Assembly: GCA_013204555.1 (NCBI GenBank)
Contig: JABMNO010000081.1
Coordinates: 1-57,042 of the forward strand
DNA length: 57,042 bases
Origin: Chloroflexota bacterium
GTDB taxonomy: Bacteria; Chloroflexota; Dehalococcoidia; Lucifugimonadales; Lucifugimonadaceae
Direction of reading: 5' to 3'
Within the stretch, counting starts at the first letter, position 1. Each line of letters opens with the position of its first letter. Both the position numbers and the translations under genes were made by a program. Of the stretch, positions 1 to 8,355 are shown in pieces. The notes under the pieces are model-generated. The model did not search any database and was not told the origin of the DNA. It saw only the letters and a list, made by a program, of their open reading frames with translations.

Positions 1-2148
1 GGTAACTACCGGGATATGGAACTCAATCGGAGGCACCCGTTATCGATCACGCTGGGTGAACTATCTCGTGAGCGTCTGTTTGAACGGGTATTGCTTCGTG
101 GCCTCCAGAAGCATGACGTACAGCGGTTCATTGAAGTGGCAGCTGGCATCGATCCGCCAAGTGCGCTGGTGGATGCCGTACACACACAAACAGAGGGCAA
201 TCCGCTATTCGTCACGGAAACAGTCCGACTCCTGATTCAGGAAGGGGACATCACATCTGGGGCCCAGACAGAGGGCGGAACCTCTTCGTGGGAGATTCGG
301 ATACCGGAAGGTGTGCGGGAGGTTATTGGCAGGAGACTGGACAGACTCTCCGAGCGGTGCAATGAGGTGTTGACGATGGCGTCGGTAGTTGGGCGGCAGT
401 TCCAGTTCGGACTGCTGATGAACTTGGTAGACGATGCGTCGGAGAACATGCTTCTGGATGTAATGGATGAAGCACTGGAGGCTCGGATTATCGAAGAGGT
501 TCCATCTGAGGTTGGGCTATATCAGTTTGCGCATGCGTTGATGCAGGAGACGCTTAGCTCTGAGCTTTCGGCCAACCGGACGGTGAGGTTGCATGCGCGA
601 ATTGCGGAGGCATTGGAGGAGTTCTACGGCGACAAAGCCGACCAGCATGCGGCCGACCTGGTGGAGCATTTCGCTGAGGCGGAGATTGTTCTGGGGTCTG
701 ATCGACTGATCAAGTACGGGTCGGTTGCGGTGAAGGAAGCGCTTCGGTTGTTCGCGTTTGAGGAGGCCGCGTATACCGGTGGTCGAGCACTTCAGAGCAG
801 TTCTGACGGCGTGGATTCAGTCGAAGTGGCAGAGCTCCACCTGATGACTGGCAAGGCGAATGGCGGGCTTCGGAATCTTGACGTTGCTATTGGGCATTTT
901 GAGGCTGCCTTTGAGATGTACGAGGTTTTGGGCGACCACGCCGGGATGATTGAGGTGGGGAGCTACAACTTTGTTTCCGGGGTTGGACAGGTCGCCATGC
1001 TGCCACTGTTGGAACGAGCGATGGCAATTGCTGTTCCAAACACTGCGGAACATGGGCAACTCCTGAGTAGTCACGGAGTTTCAATTTCGATGTATCGCGA
1101 TCGGTATGCGGATGGACTCGCGGAATTTGAGCAGGCTGAGCGAATTGCGCTGGACAACGACGATCACCAGCTTTTGCTTCGTGTCCAGACTGACGCCGGG
1201 CTGGCTGCACAGTGGGGATCGGATTTTGAGGCCGCTTTCGCACGAAGCAAAGCAGCCGTTGATATTGCGCGTGATGATGATGACCCGCTTGGTCTTTCGA
1301 TGGCGAATGTGTCGCTGTCTCTTTTTTCAGAATTTGAAGGAGACCGAGAGCAGGCTGATTTGTACCGCTCCAGGGCAATTGAACTCGCCGATCGATCCGG
1401 GGATCGACAGCGAATGTCAACGGTACGTGGCACGGGTGCTCGCAACTTGAGTGCGAGGGGCGATTGGGATGCTGCCCGCCGATACGGGTTGGAGTCACTG
1501 GAATTCTACCCCGAGGATAGCCGAACGATCTCGACGCTCGCGATGGTGGAGGCGGAAACCGGAAACTTTTCTGAAGCCCGAAAGTACAGCGATCAGTTGA
1601 CCGGTCAAGATGAACACGGGTTCGCCAGCCTGCGGGCGTTGGAAGTTGCAGAGCTGTCCGGTGATGAGACGTGGATTGCAGAGATGGTTGAGCAGACTGA
1701 TGGCATCGATGACACCATTCACCAGTCGCCGAGCACCAACACAAGCCGAGACTTGATGAGAGTACGGCGGGCTCCATATGAGTTGAGTTCAGCGCAGATG
1801 GTAGATCTCTACAACGAGGTTGAGCAACTTCGGCACCGTGACATGATTGGGCGCGGGGCTGAACAAGCATTTCTTTCCATTGGAAGGCTTGCCGCTGCAT
1901 GCGAGTTTTCTGAAAAAGCGCTGGAGTGGTTTGAATCCGGCCTGTCGTTTGCACGGAAAGCCAACCGTCCCCCGAATATCGCCTGGCACGCGTATGAGAT
2001 TGCCGGAGTGTTGCTGGAGCGTGGTGGCGATGGTGATAGTGAGCGGGCTGGCGAGCTTCAGGACGAAGCCATCGCCATCGCCACAGAACTCGGCATGAAA
2101 CCGCTGCTGGAGCGCGTTCTGGCGCAGCGAGAGATATTGAAGGCGTAA
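1..2148 (+). CDS. AAA ATPase / TPR regulatory protein, 3' part (5' end outside window)
   Basis: The frame is open from base 1, so this is the C-terminal 715 codons of a longer protein. The first ~100 residues match the end of the AAA_16-type ATPase module of adenylate-cyclase-linked and LuxR/SARP-type regulators: an LRGL segment, then TEGNPLFV and an ETVRLL helix. Residues ~100-200 look like the winged-helix-like lid after the ATPase, with GRRLDRLSE and a VVGRQF segment. From ~230 to the end the protein is helical with repeated A-x(2)-Y/F-x(2)-A patterns typical of tetratricopeptide repeats. No helix-turn-helix is visible at the C terminus, so any output domain (cyclase, kinase or DNA-binding) would lie upstream of the window. 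The family is clear; the signal and output are unknown. Confidence 0.8.
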   Translation, partial: GNYRDMELNRRHPLSITLGELSRERLFERVLLRGLQKHDVQRFIEVAAGIDPPSALVDAVHTQTEGNPLFVTETVRLLIQEGDITSGAQTEGGTSSWEIRIPEGVREVIGRRLDRLSERCNEVLTMASVVGRQFQFGLLMNLVDDASENMLLDVMDEALEARIIEEVPSEVGLYQFAHALMQETLSSELSANRTVRLHARIAEALEEFYGDKADQHAADLVEHFAEAEIVLGSDRLIKYGSVAVKEALRLFAFEEAAYTGGRALQSSSDGVDSVEVAELHLMTGKANGGLRNLDVAIGHFEAAFEMYEVLGDHAGMIEVGSYNFVSGVGQVAMLPLLERAMAIAVPNTAEHGQLLSSHGVSISMYRDRYADGLAEFEQAERIALDNDDHQLLLRVQTDAGLAAQWGSDFEAAFARSKAAVDIARDDDDPLGLSMANVSLSLFSEFEGDREQADLYRSRAIELADRSGDRQRMSTVRGTGARNLSARGDWDAARRYGLESLEFYPEDSRTISTLAMVEAETGNFSEARKYSDQLTGQDEHGFASLRALEVAELSGDETWIAEMVEQTDGIDDTIHQSPSTNTSRDLMRVRRAPYELSSAQMVDLYNEVEQLRHRDMIGRGAEQAFLSIGRLAAACEFSEKALEWFESGLSFARKANRPPNIAWHAYEIAGVLLERGGDGDSERAGELQDEAIAIATELGMKPLLERVLAQREILKA

Positions 2149-2349
2149 GCACCTAATTGCCTCGGATGAAGCCCCTCGAATACATCCGACATTCACAGCC
2201 AATCGATTTAGGTAGCCTTTTCGCAAGTTGCTAACGTTTCTGCTAACGGGAGGATTGACACTGGCCATAACGCGCTGGCACCCAGCGTAGTGATCGCCTG
2301 CTGTTGGCGATTGAAATGGCATCAGATGTCACCGACCGGACGAATATCT

Positions 2350-2409
2350 CGGAACTTAAAATCCGCTTCCGTAAAAGGAGTGCTGGTTCGATCCCTGCTC
2401 CCGGCACCA
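2350..2409 (+). pseudogene. 3' fragment of a tRNA-Leu(UAA) gene; candidate att site
   Basis: The segment reads as the 3' half of a class II tRNA. It has a CTTAAAA anticodon loop (anticodon UAA) flanked by CGGA and TCCG, and a long variable arm TTCC-GTAAAA-GGAG. A T-arm follows with loop TTCGATC at 2387-2393, then acceptor strand TCCCGGC and an encoded ACCA end at 2406-2409. No matching 5' acceptor (GCCGGGA) or D-arm lies upstream, where only ~20 bases would be available. One T-stem pair is T-T. It is therefore not a working tRNA gene. Such 3' fragments typically mark the far end of an element integrated into a tRNA gene. The rest of the 2149-2587 gap holds a short direct repeat (GCTAACG twice, 2227-2247) and nothing else recognisable. 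Confidence 0.6.
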
Positions 2410-2587
2410 GTTCAACAACGGCTGTCGAGTGGTATTGGCAATAGAGACGACTGCGACCACGCCTCTTGCAAGCGCCCTAGATTCCGCACCTACAGGCGAA
2501 TCGGCATCATAACGTTGGCGATATCACTGCGTCACGTACACTGCCAACTCCAACCCAGATCACATCAGAATCACGCGAGGCGATCCA

Positions 2588-3046
2588 ATGCCGCTCAACC
2601 CCAAGATTGAACAGTTTGTTGCCGATAATCCGCAGGGCGTGCTCACGACCTACCGGCGTAACGGCAAGGCTCAGATGAGCATCGTCACCGTGCGGCCCCA
2701 TCGAGGAGGCATTGGAATCTCGATCACAGAGGATCGGATCAAGTTCAAGAACCTGCTCCGCAACGGCGATTGCTCGCTGCTTGTCTCAGCCGCCGACTGG
2801 TGGTCTGGATTCCTCGTCTTCGATGGCAGGGCTGAACTCACGTGGTCAGGCAATACCGACGCCGAAGAGCTCCGCCTCGCTCGCCGCGAGATATACAGCG
2901 CCATGACCCGCAAGCGGACAGACGACTGGGATGAGTACGACCGTCTCGTCGATGACGACAAGCGAGTGGCAGTCATCCTCAATCCAACTCACATCTACGG
3001 GACGGCCTTCAAGCCCGGTTGGCCACCGCCAAACGCTCCGATTTAG
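2588..3046 (+). CDS. PPOX-class F420/flavin-dependent oxidoreductase family protein
   Basis: 152 residues with the split beta-barrel pattern of pyridoxamine-phosphate-oxidase-like (FDOR-B) proteins. There is an N-terminal helix, then GVLTTYRRNGKAQMS, an I-S-I-T-x-DR-x-K strand and turn (near residues 45-55), a central strand with SLLVS, and a final segment with AVILNPTHIYG. Members bind F420, FMN or haem and reduce varied small molecules; the substrate cannot be read from sequence. The start ATG is preceded by GCGAGGCGAT, a weak ribosome site. It stands alone between the tRNA fragment and the minus-strand selenoprotein operon. Length is normal for the family. Confidence 0.8.
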   Translation: MPLNPKIEQFVADNPQGVLTTYRRNGKAQMSIVTVRPHRGGIGISITEDRIKFKNLLRNGDCSLLVSAADWWSGFLVFDGRAELTWSGNTDAEELRLARREIYSAMTRKRTDDWDEYDRLVDDDKRVAVILNPTHIYGTAFKPGWPPPNAPI

Positions 3047-3276
3047 GCCGGGCGCTCTCGGCCCGTGCGTGCCACAGGCATCTCTGCAGCGCGAGCCACC
3101 GCCGAAAGCGGACCTGATTACGCGGATTGACCACCGAAGGGTCACAGCTCGCGTTCCTCGCATGGGCAAAGATGGCCACGCGATGTCAGATGCACACACC
3201 GTCCTGTGGTGCACGCTTCCAGCCCGCGGTTCTCGGTGGGCAGGGATGCCCACGCGACCGGACGAACCGCCGGTCG

Positions 3277-3816
3277 CTACCCCTCGTCAGGCCTCGCGAG
3301 TAGCGATCCGAGCACCTGCGGTGCTGCTTTCATAGCGCGGTCGTGAAGCTCCTCAGGTGTGAGGCTTCCGATGGGGTGCTGGATGAGTACGAATGGGTAG
3401 TTGGGGATTCCGCCTAACTCCGTCATAGCCTTGGCACCGGATTCAAATGGATCTGTGCAGATGGCTATCGCAGGAATACCGAGCTTTTCCAGTTCAATTG
3501 AGTCGTACACACTGGACGACGAGCAGCTACCTCAGTCGCCATTTCCAAGGAGTGCGACGTCAATTTCCTTCGCTATGCCTTCCAGCATCTCGGTTGGGGC
3601 AGGTGCCGAGGCATTGCCGCGATTCAACCTGACCGGAGCACCCAATTCAAAAGTGTCGGAGAGAACTTCATGGATCGCGTCCAGCAGGGCTTCGGCATTC
3701 AGCTTGTCGTTCGACAGCAGGCCTATTCGCTTGCCGGTCAGGGTCTCCGGGCGTGCAGCCATGCCCTGGGCGCTGATCGCCGGTTGGTACGTTGGGTCAA
3801 GAATCTTGAGTGTCAT
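3277..3816 (-). CDS. UGSC-family selenoprotein (in-frame UGA read as selenocysteine)
   Basis: Read as one 179-residue protein. The frame is interrupted only by TGA at 3532-3534 (residue 95), and the residues around it are G-N-G-D-U-G-S-C-S-S-S-S, giving the U-G-S-C motif that names the UGSC family of predicted thiol/selenol redox proteins. Both halves stay in the same frame and continue the same fold: N-terminal half with LTGKRIGLLSNDK and a D-V-A-L-L-G-N-G-D strand; C-terminal half with GIPAIAICTDPF, GIPNYPFVLIQHPIG and a final helix. The start ATG at 3816 has CAGGAG seven bases upstream. The gene follows the 341-aa gene by 29 bp. The redox role is inferred from the motif and the substrate is unknown. 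A truncated pseudogene is much less likely, because the domain resumes intact after the TGA. Confidence 0.85.
3488..3534 (-). promoter_or_regulatory. Sec UGA codon with candidate bacterial SECIS hairpin
   Basis: The UGA codon occupies 3532-3534. Eleven bases after it the mRNA can form GUCGU (3520-3516) paired with ACGAC (3506-3502) around the 9-base loop CCAGUGUGU. Eleven bases is the spacing known between the UGA and the minimal SelB-binding stem-loop of E. coli fdhF. An alternative fold pairs UCCAGU (3516-3511) with ACUGGA (3493-3488). Pairings were found by eye; no folding energy was computed. Confidence 0.55.
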
Positions 3817-3845
3817 GGGGTGCTCCTGAGCCGGAATTGTACCGG

Positions 3846-4871
3846 TTAAGTTATCTGGTGGGTTACAGATCTTGTCTTGGCCCCGAACGACCATGTGGGA
3901 ATGATCATGCTCCAGGCGCCGCCATCGCCGCCTGCCACAACTGACATGACCGATTCGGGCGATTCAATTGCGCTGACCATGTCATCTTCCTGGCCTGGGA
4001 ACCAGTTAACCGGAAACCCGAAGCCAGCCCATTCAGACCGAGGCTTGCGTGTCCGCTCAAGCAAGTACTCGCCAATCTGTGACTTTTTCCAGTTGGCTTT
4101 CTGAAAGAAGTCAGCGTGTTCAGGGCAGAAGATTAGTACCACTTCCTTCATGTCAGGCCCCAGCGCGTACATGCGCTGAGCGAACGAATCCAGAATGCCC
4201 TCCGGCGTGTTAGCGGCATGTTCGCCCACCTGCAGTCCGCTCAGTCCGGCGACTACCGTGACCGCGCTTGTGCCTTCGTCGAAACCTCGTTCAACATGAA
4301 GTGGCTTCCACGGCGATCTATCTTCAGCCTCCGCTATGCACCAGCTGTACTTTCCAGGATGGCCCAGGGTGGCCTTATCCAACTCTCCGGCCCGAGTGCC
4401 AAGGACGTTTATCAGGATCAGACGCACGGCCCGGCCAATGGTGGCATTGGCTCGATTGCCTGGCCCAAACACGGAGGTACCACTGTTCATGCCGAGATCG
4501 GAGGCGATGGGTCCGTTTACGATCATTAGCACCGCCGCGCCCATCGTGCTTACAGTTGGGCCATGGAGCATGAACTTCTCAGTTGTAATGGCACGAACTG
4601 CCGCTGCTACAACTGGCATGTACTCGGGTCGGCAGCCGGCTGCGACGGCGTTGATGGCGGCCTTCTCTGCGGTGACGACTCCACCTTTGACAGGCTCTAC
4701 GCCAAGGACCTCATCTGCGGCCAATCCGGCTGCGATTAGGAACTCTTCCACTGCCTCGGCAGTTGGGGGGATGATGGGTAACCCATCGCTCCAACCGCGA
4801 TCGTGAAATAGCTCATTGGCTGCGATGACATCCGCGACCTCAATGGTTTGAGAAGATAGTTGACTCGCCAT
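3846..4871 (-). CDS. Conserved protein of unknown function, partner of the UGSC selenoprotein
   Basis: 341 residues when started at ATG 4871; an upstream in-frame TTG at 4892 would add 7. Near the N terminus is the segment DRGWSDGLPIIPPT, followed by a helix and a long run of alternating glycine-rich turns: GPTVSTMGAAVLMIVNGPIA, SGTSVFGPGNRANATIGRA, and a late PEHADFFQKANW segment. No signal peptide or membrane span is seen. I recognise no characterised enzyme here. Proteins with this DGLP-x-x-PPT start are, as far as I know, found next to UGSC genes, so it is probably the functional partner (inference). It lies 29 bp upstream of the selenoprotein gene on the same strand, which supports one transcript. 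Only a weak GGGG ribosome site precedes the ATG. Confidence 0.75.
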   Translation of the reverse strand: MASQLSSQTIEVADVIAANELFHDRGWSDGLPIIPPTAEAVEEFLIAAGLAADEVLGVEPVKGGVVTAEKAAINAVAAGCRPEYMPVVAAAVRAITTEKFMLHGPTVSTMGAAVLMIVNGPIASDLGMNSGTSVFGPGNRANATIGRAVRLILINVLGTRAGELDKATLGHPGKYSWCIAEAEDRSPWKPLHVERGFDEGTSAVTVVAGLSGLQVGEHAANTPEGILDSFAQRMYALGPDMKEVVLIFCPEHADFFQKANWKKSQIGEYLLERTRKPRSEWAGFGFPVNWFPGQEDDMVSAIESPESVMSVVAGGDGGAWSMIIPTWSFGAKTRSVTHQIT

Positions 4872-4946
4872 GCACCCCGCCCATTTGATCAATTGCAGGT
4901 ACAGAGCATAAGGCCGCAGGTCAGGTTGGTCGAGAAACGACCGGGT

Positions 4947-5378
4947 TCAGGCGAACAGGCTTTCCAGCAGGTCATCTTCTAATGTTGAACTTGCAAGTTG
5001 AGTCACTACAGCCTGGATCTGGCTGTAGTTGTACGGCCTGTTGATGACCACGTCCGTATCTGCGTTCTCATCTGCCAATCGCCCGCTATCAACGTCACTC
5101 CACTCCGATATGGCACCGATAAAACGAGGGCGTTTTAGCGAGCCACCCGAAATTGCTCGTAACACCATAAATCCCGACGCATGTGGCATCGCGAGACTGA
5201 TGAACAGCGCATCAAATCCTCCAGATTGCAGAACGGAGATGCACTTTTCGGCGGATGTAACTCCAATAGCGTCCAACTCAACGTACCCAGCGAGCAACGC
5301 CTGAAAAGCTTCTATTTTTTCTTCAGCATCATCGGCGATAACAACTTTTAGAGCGGCTTCTGGAACAAAATCTACCAA
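4947..5378 (-). CDS. Degenerate receiver (pseudo-response-regulator) protein
   Basis: 143 residues with a receiver-domain layout: strand and acidic pair VVIADD at residues 12-17, strand FDALFI with AMP-x-A-S-G loop at 56-68, and a late VVINRPY in place of the usual KP motif. The phospho-acceptor aspartate is replaced by Ser61 (FDALFISLAMP), and the conserved lysine is replaced by arginine. Normal phosphotransfer is therefore unlikely. There is no output domain. The start is a TTG; a TAG closes the frame nine codons upstream. It lies 75 bp upstream of the UGSC partner gene on the same strand and could share its transcript. Confidence 0.7.
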   Translation of the reverse strand: MVDFVPEAALKVVIADDAEEKIEAFQALLAGYVELDAIGVTSAEKCISVLQSGGFDALFISLAMPHASGFMVLRAISGGSLKRPRFIGAISEWSDVDSGRLADENADTDVVINRPYNYSQIQAVVTQLASSTLEDDLLESLFA

Positions 5379-5998
5379 TTGTTCAGGCTTTCTAATCCAC
5401 AGCTAATGAGCGATGTGGAACCTCGATTGTGGCCCCACGTTTCGCCCCTGTTCCAAGATTGTCGCTATCCGAGAACAGAATGGACTGTATCGCTTCACTG
5501 TCACGGTTCGTATCGAGTGCTGGCTTCTACAGTCACCAAACCGTAACCGACGGTAATCTCCAAAACCATAGTGCCAATGCCCTAGTGATCTGTGGGTCTA
5601 GCACATACCCACCCGTGCCAATTCTCGCCAGTACTTGACGGAGCGAAGCTTGAACGAATTCCAGCCTGGGTCGCTGACAGTCGGGTTTACGTTTTGCCGC
5701 AACGTTGGTTCCGCCGGCGGCGGCTAATAAATTGGTGATAGTGACAAACGATATTCACAGTCCCCTCATATCGGTTAGGTCCATCCACCACGTGTTCTTC
5801 ACATCCACTGCTCCAGAGTAGTAGCCAGCTTACTTTTAGGGTTCATGAGGCGAAGAGGTAATGGCAGTGAAACCAATGCCGCTGCCAGGTGAAATTCATC
5901 AATCGCCCGACGGGACGTATTTAATTGAAACCAAACGGATTTAAGGAACTTACGGTGAGCGCTTTGTCGCCGTTCTCCAGTACCAGTTTGGGTGCTGA
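5379..5998. other. 620-base gap without an intact gene; possible minus-strand relic
   Basis: No convincing open frame exists here. On the minus strand two short in-frame stretches look protein-like. One, about 5700-5555, contains RQVLARIGTGGYVLDPQIT, reminiscent of the C-terminal part of NarL-type response regulators. The other, about 5510-5403, contains DNLGTGAKRGATIEVP. They are separated by stops and a frame change, so at best they are decayed pieces of a signalling gene upstream of the pseudo-receiver. The rest, 5700-5998, shows nothing recognisable. Confidence 0.3.
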
Positions 5999-7297
5999 AT
6001 GATGCGCTACAACGTGGGATATTTTTCGCGTTTGCGGACCCTGTTGTACCTGTCCCCGATCGCTCTCGCAGTCCTGATGTCGGCCTGTGCTTCTGGGGTC
6101 TCCGAAGTGCGTGAGGCAAATAACGAATCCGCGTTGAAAGAGGGCTCTGGCGTTCAAACGATCGTCGCTCTCAATGTTCCATCCGATAAGGAGACATCTA
6201 TCGACGAGGCAGTGAGCGAAGTTCCGGTGGTGCCCGACTCGGTCGACGGTGAGATCGTCGAAAACGTCATCATGACCGGGGACGTCCTCAGGGCGCTCAA
6301 CCGGTTCGGGATACGGCCGGAGGGGGTGTCCCCATCAATCAAGGCAACGCTGGCCAACTCTGCCTATTACGCCGGGGTAGGCGAGCCAGTGCCAGACGAA
6401 TACCTCGGTTCACCATCATTGATCTTCATCGTGGATGAGGAAGCCCATGAAGATCTGGACGTGGACGCGCCCAGACCACTGCTGAAAATAGATGGGGTCG
6501 GCGGATATGAACCCCAGAGTGTTTCAGTAGGGATCTCAAGCGCCCACCACCGGGAGATGGTGGTGAGTTACGCGCTCAATGGGCCCAATGACGAGCCTCT
6601 TGTTGGACCTGACACCAGTTCACTGGAGCTGGTATTTCAAGGTGAATTGGAGAATGAAACAAGCTTCAATGAATTGCATTGGGATCTTCCGCTCGTATAC
6701 GCGGAGACAGTGCAATCGAGAGACGTTACGGCGGCTTTCTCCGATTCGGACGAATTCCTGCGGAGTCTGATCCAGATCGATGGACTTCACACAGGCGAGG
6801 CAGAATTGGCCGAGCAGTCGGTTGCGAGCGACTTCGTGGTGCAGGTCGAGTTGACTGACGAAGGCTCGTCACCGAAATCGATCACCATCCCTTACGGTCA
6901 GCGGATAGCGCTAGTAATGCGGAATACGGGAGCTCAAGAGCACCATTTCCACATCCAAGAGCTTGAGACGGACGCCTTGCTCTGGTACGCCAAGCAAGGG
7001 ACCGTCGTCTCCGGCGAACCCATGACCATGGCCGATCATTCAGACACGGGAACCGCTCCCATTGAGGACATGGGCGACGCGGATGCGGACGATAGCTACT
7101 TCATCTCATCCGGAGAACTTGTCAGCCATCATGTCTGCACATCTGATACCGGTATCTGCCCGACCGGCGATTGGGTACATGCCCACGCCAATCCAGGAGA
7201 TTGGGACCTCATAGTCTTCGTTCCCGCCGATAGAGGAATATTCGAGGCCGTAGATCCGCTGAACCCTGACATCAAAGCGGAAATAGTCGTCTATTGA
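5999..7297 (+). CDS. Lipoprotein with C-terminal cupredoxin-like domain
   Basis: 432 residues. The N terminus is a lipoprotein signal: arginines, a hydrophobic run, then LMSAC with the lipidated cysteine at residue 30. Residues ~35-270 are acidic and unassigned, with a repeated D/E-rich beta pattern. From ~275 the protein reads as a cupredoxin-like beta-sandwich: SITIPYGQRIALVMRNTG, then HHFHI near residue 314, a His-Met-Asp-rich insertion, HHVC, and GDWVHAHANPGDWDLIVF near the end. The His/Cys arrangement suggests copper binding at the cell surface (inference). The exact ligand set is unclear because the loop between the Cys and the last His is longer than in blue copper proteins. It converges with the peroxiredoxin gene across a hairpin. 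Confidence 0.65.
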   Translation: MMRYNVGYFSRLRTLLYLSPIALAVLMSACASGVSEVREANNESALKEGSGVQTIVALNVPSDKETSIDEAVSEVPVVPDSVDGEIVENVIMTGDVLRALNRFGIRPEGVSPSIKATLANSAYYAGVGEPVPDEYLGSPSLIFIVDEEAHEDLDVDAPRPLLKIDGVGGYEPQSVSVGISSAHHREMVVSYALNGPNDEPLVGPDTSSLELVFQGELENETSFNELHWDLPLVYAETVQSRDVTAAFSDSDEFLRSLIQIDGLHTGEAELAEQSVASDFVVQVELTDEGSSPKSITIPYGQRIALVMRNTGAQEHHFHIQELETDALLWYAKQGTVVSGEPMTMADHSDTGTAPIEDMGDADADDSYFISSGELVSHHVCTSDTGICPTGDWVHAHANPGDWDLIVFVPADRGIFEAVDPLNPDIKAEIVVY

Positions 7298-7366
7298 GGA
7301 AGTGAGTTGCAGCCGCCAGCTCGCGCAGGCGGTCAAAGTACTCTGCCCTCCTTCTTCAAGAGCCAA

Positions 7367-7401
7367 GACGGGCCGCGCCAACACGATTGGTGCGGCCCGT
7401 C
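7367..7401. terminator. Perfect hairpin between convergent genes, likely bidirectional terminator
   Basis: GACGGGCCGC pairs with GCGGCCCGTC, with inner CCAA/TTGG, closing on CACGA. It sits between the stops of the lipoprotein (7297) and the peroxiredoxin (7406). There is no long T-run on either side. Confidence 0.65.
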
Positions 7402-7405
7402 GAGT

Positions 7406-8038
7406 TTACTTGTTCGGTTGAGGGGTGACTCTCAGGTACGGTTTCACTGCGGTAATCCCCTTCGGGAACATCTTTTCTGCGTCCTCGTTTGAGACAGTTG
7501 GCAGAACTACCACGTCTTCGCCATCACGCCAGTTGGCCGGCGTGGCTACTTTGTGAGAATCCGTGAGTTGCAGTGAGTCCACCACGCGCAGAATCTCAGC
7601 GAAGTTCCTTCCAGTTGATGGCGGGTATGTCAGGGTAAGCCGCAGCTTCTTGCTGGGGTCGACTATGAACACCGAGCGCACTGTCGCCGTCGCTTCGTCA
7701 CCATCCAGCATGTCGTAGGCCGTGGAAACGCTGCGATCGGAATCGGCCACCAGCGGGAAGTTGAGCGCGTGCCCCTGCGTCTCTTCAATATCCTTCGCCC
7801 AGCCCATGTGTGAATCTGGTGGATCGACGCTGAGGCCAACGACCTTCACATTCCGCTTGTCCCACTCGGGCTTGAGACCTGATGCTGCGCCAAGTTCAGT
7901 AGTGCATACCGGCGTGAAGTCTGCCGGGTGCGAAAAAAGAATGCCCCAGCTATCGCCAAGGTGCTCATAGAAGTCTAGTTTGCCTTCTGTGGAATCTTGC
8001 TGGAAATTTGGTACTTGACTGCCGAGTCTGATTGCCAT
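7406..8038 (-). CDS. 1-Cys peroxiredoxin (Prx6 type)
   Basis: 210 residues from ATG 8038, which has GGGAGAG ten bases upstream; the frame extends further upstream but without family similarity. The protein reduces hydroperoxides in the cytoplasm. The peroxidatic cysteine is Cys45 in HPADFTPVCTTE, the Prx6/AhpC-TSA signature. No second conserved cysteine is present, so resolution would need an external thiol. The C-terminal extension with WRDGEDVVVLP and the PKG-x-T-x-VKPYLR end is characteristic of the Prx6 subfamily. Length is as expected. It is a single-gene unit ending at the shared hairpin. Confidence 0.93.
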   Translation of the reverse strand: MAIRLGSQVPNFQQDSTEGKLDFYEHLGDSWGILFSHPADFTPVCTTELGAASGLKPEWDKRNVKVVGLSVDPPDSHMGWAKDIEETQGHALNFPLVADSDRSVSTAYDMLDGDEATATVRSVFIVDPSKKLRLTLTYPPSTGRNFAEILRVVDSLQLTDSHKVATPANWRDGEDVVVLPTVSNEDAEKMFPKGITAVKPYLRVTPQPNK

Positions 8039-8237
8039 GTGATTTTTCTCTCCCGATTGTTGCGCTCTACTCATCACATACCGCATGTGACTGCGCAATC
8101 TCCTATAAAGGAAGGTTATTCATGCACTAACAAATGTCAACCGCCGATAGGCGTGAAGAGGCGCTGACAATATCCCGGCACCATCCCACGGCAGATTGGG
8201 CCCGTCACGGTTGATCACGAGTGGCCGTCATCTGGCG

Positions 8238-8276
8238 CTGAGATCCCGGATCGCCTACCGGCGTCCGGGATGACAT
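8238..8276 (-). repeat. REPIN-like palindrome, copy A
   Basis: Unit with ATCCCGGA, a 4-bp CGCC/GGCG inner stem, and TCCGGGAT followed by GACA. It folds on itself as a near-perfect hairpin with one bulged T. It faces copy B in inverted orientation. Confidence 0.7.
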
Positions 8277-8312
8277 GTTTGTGGTGGTTTGTCTCACGCA
8301 CCCCGCAACCAC

Positions 8313-8355
8313 CGTCATCCCGGAATCGAAGGCCCTGCGGAGATGTCCGGGACCC
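8313..8355 (+). repeat. REPIN-like palindrome, copy B
   Basis: Starts CGTCATCCCGGAATCG and ends GATGTCCGGGACCC, the inverse of copy A with a diverged centre. Copy C at 9018 shares the first 20 bases almost exactly. Confidence 0.7.

Noticed and set aside
887..2152. 421-codon open frame opposite the AAA/TPR gene
   Set aside because: Composition is Arg/Ser/His-rich without family features; it mirrors the codon pattern of the real gene on the other strand.
3277..3510. Separate 77-residue gene starting inside the UGSC coding region
   Set aside because: It is the second half of the same domain in the same frame after the UGA, with no ribosome site at its GTG.
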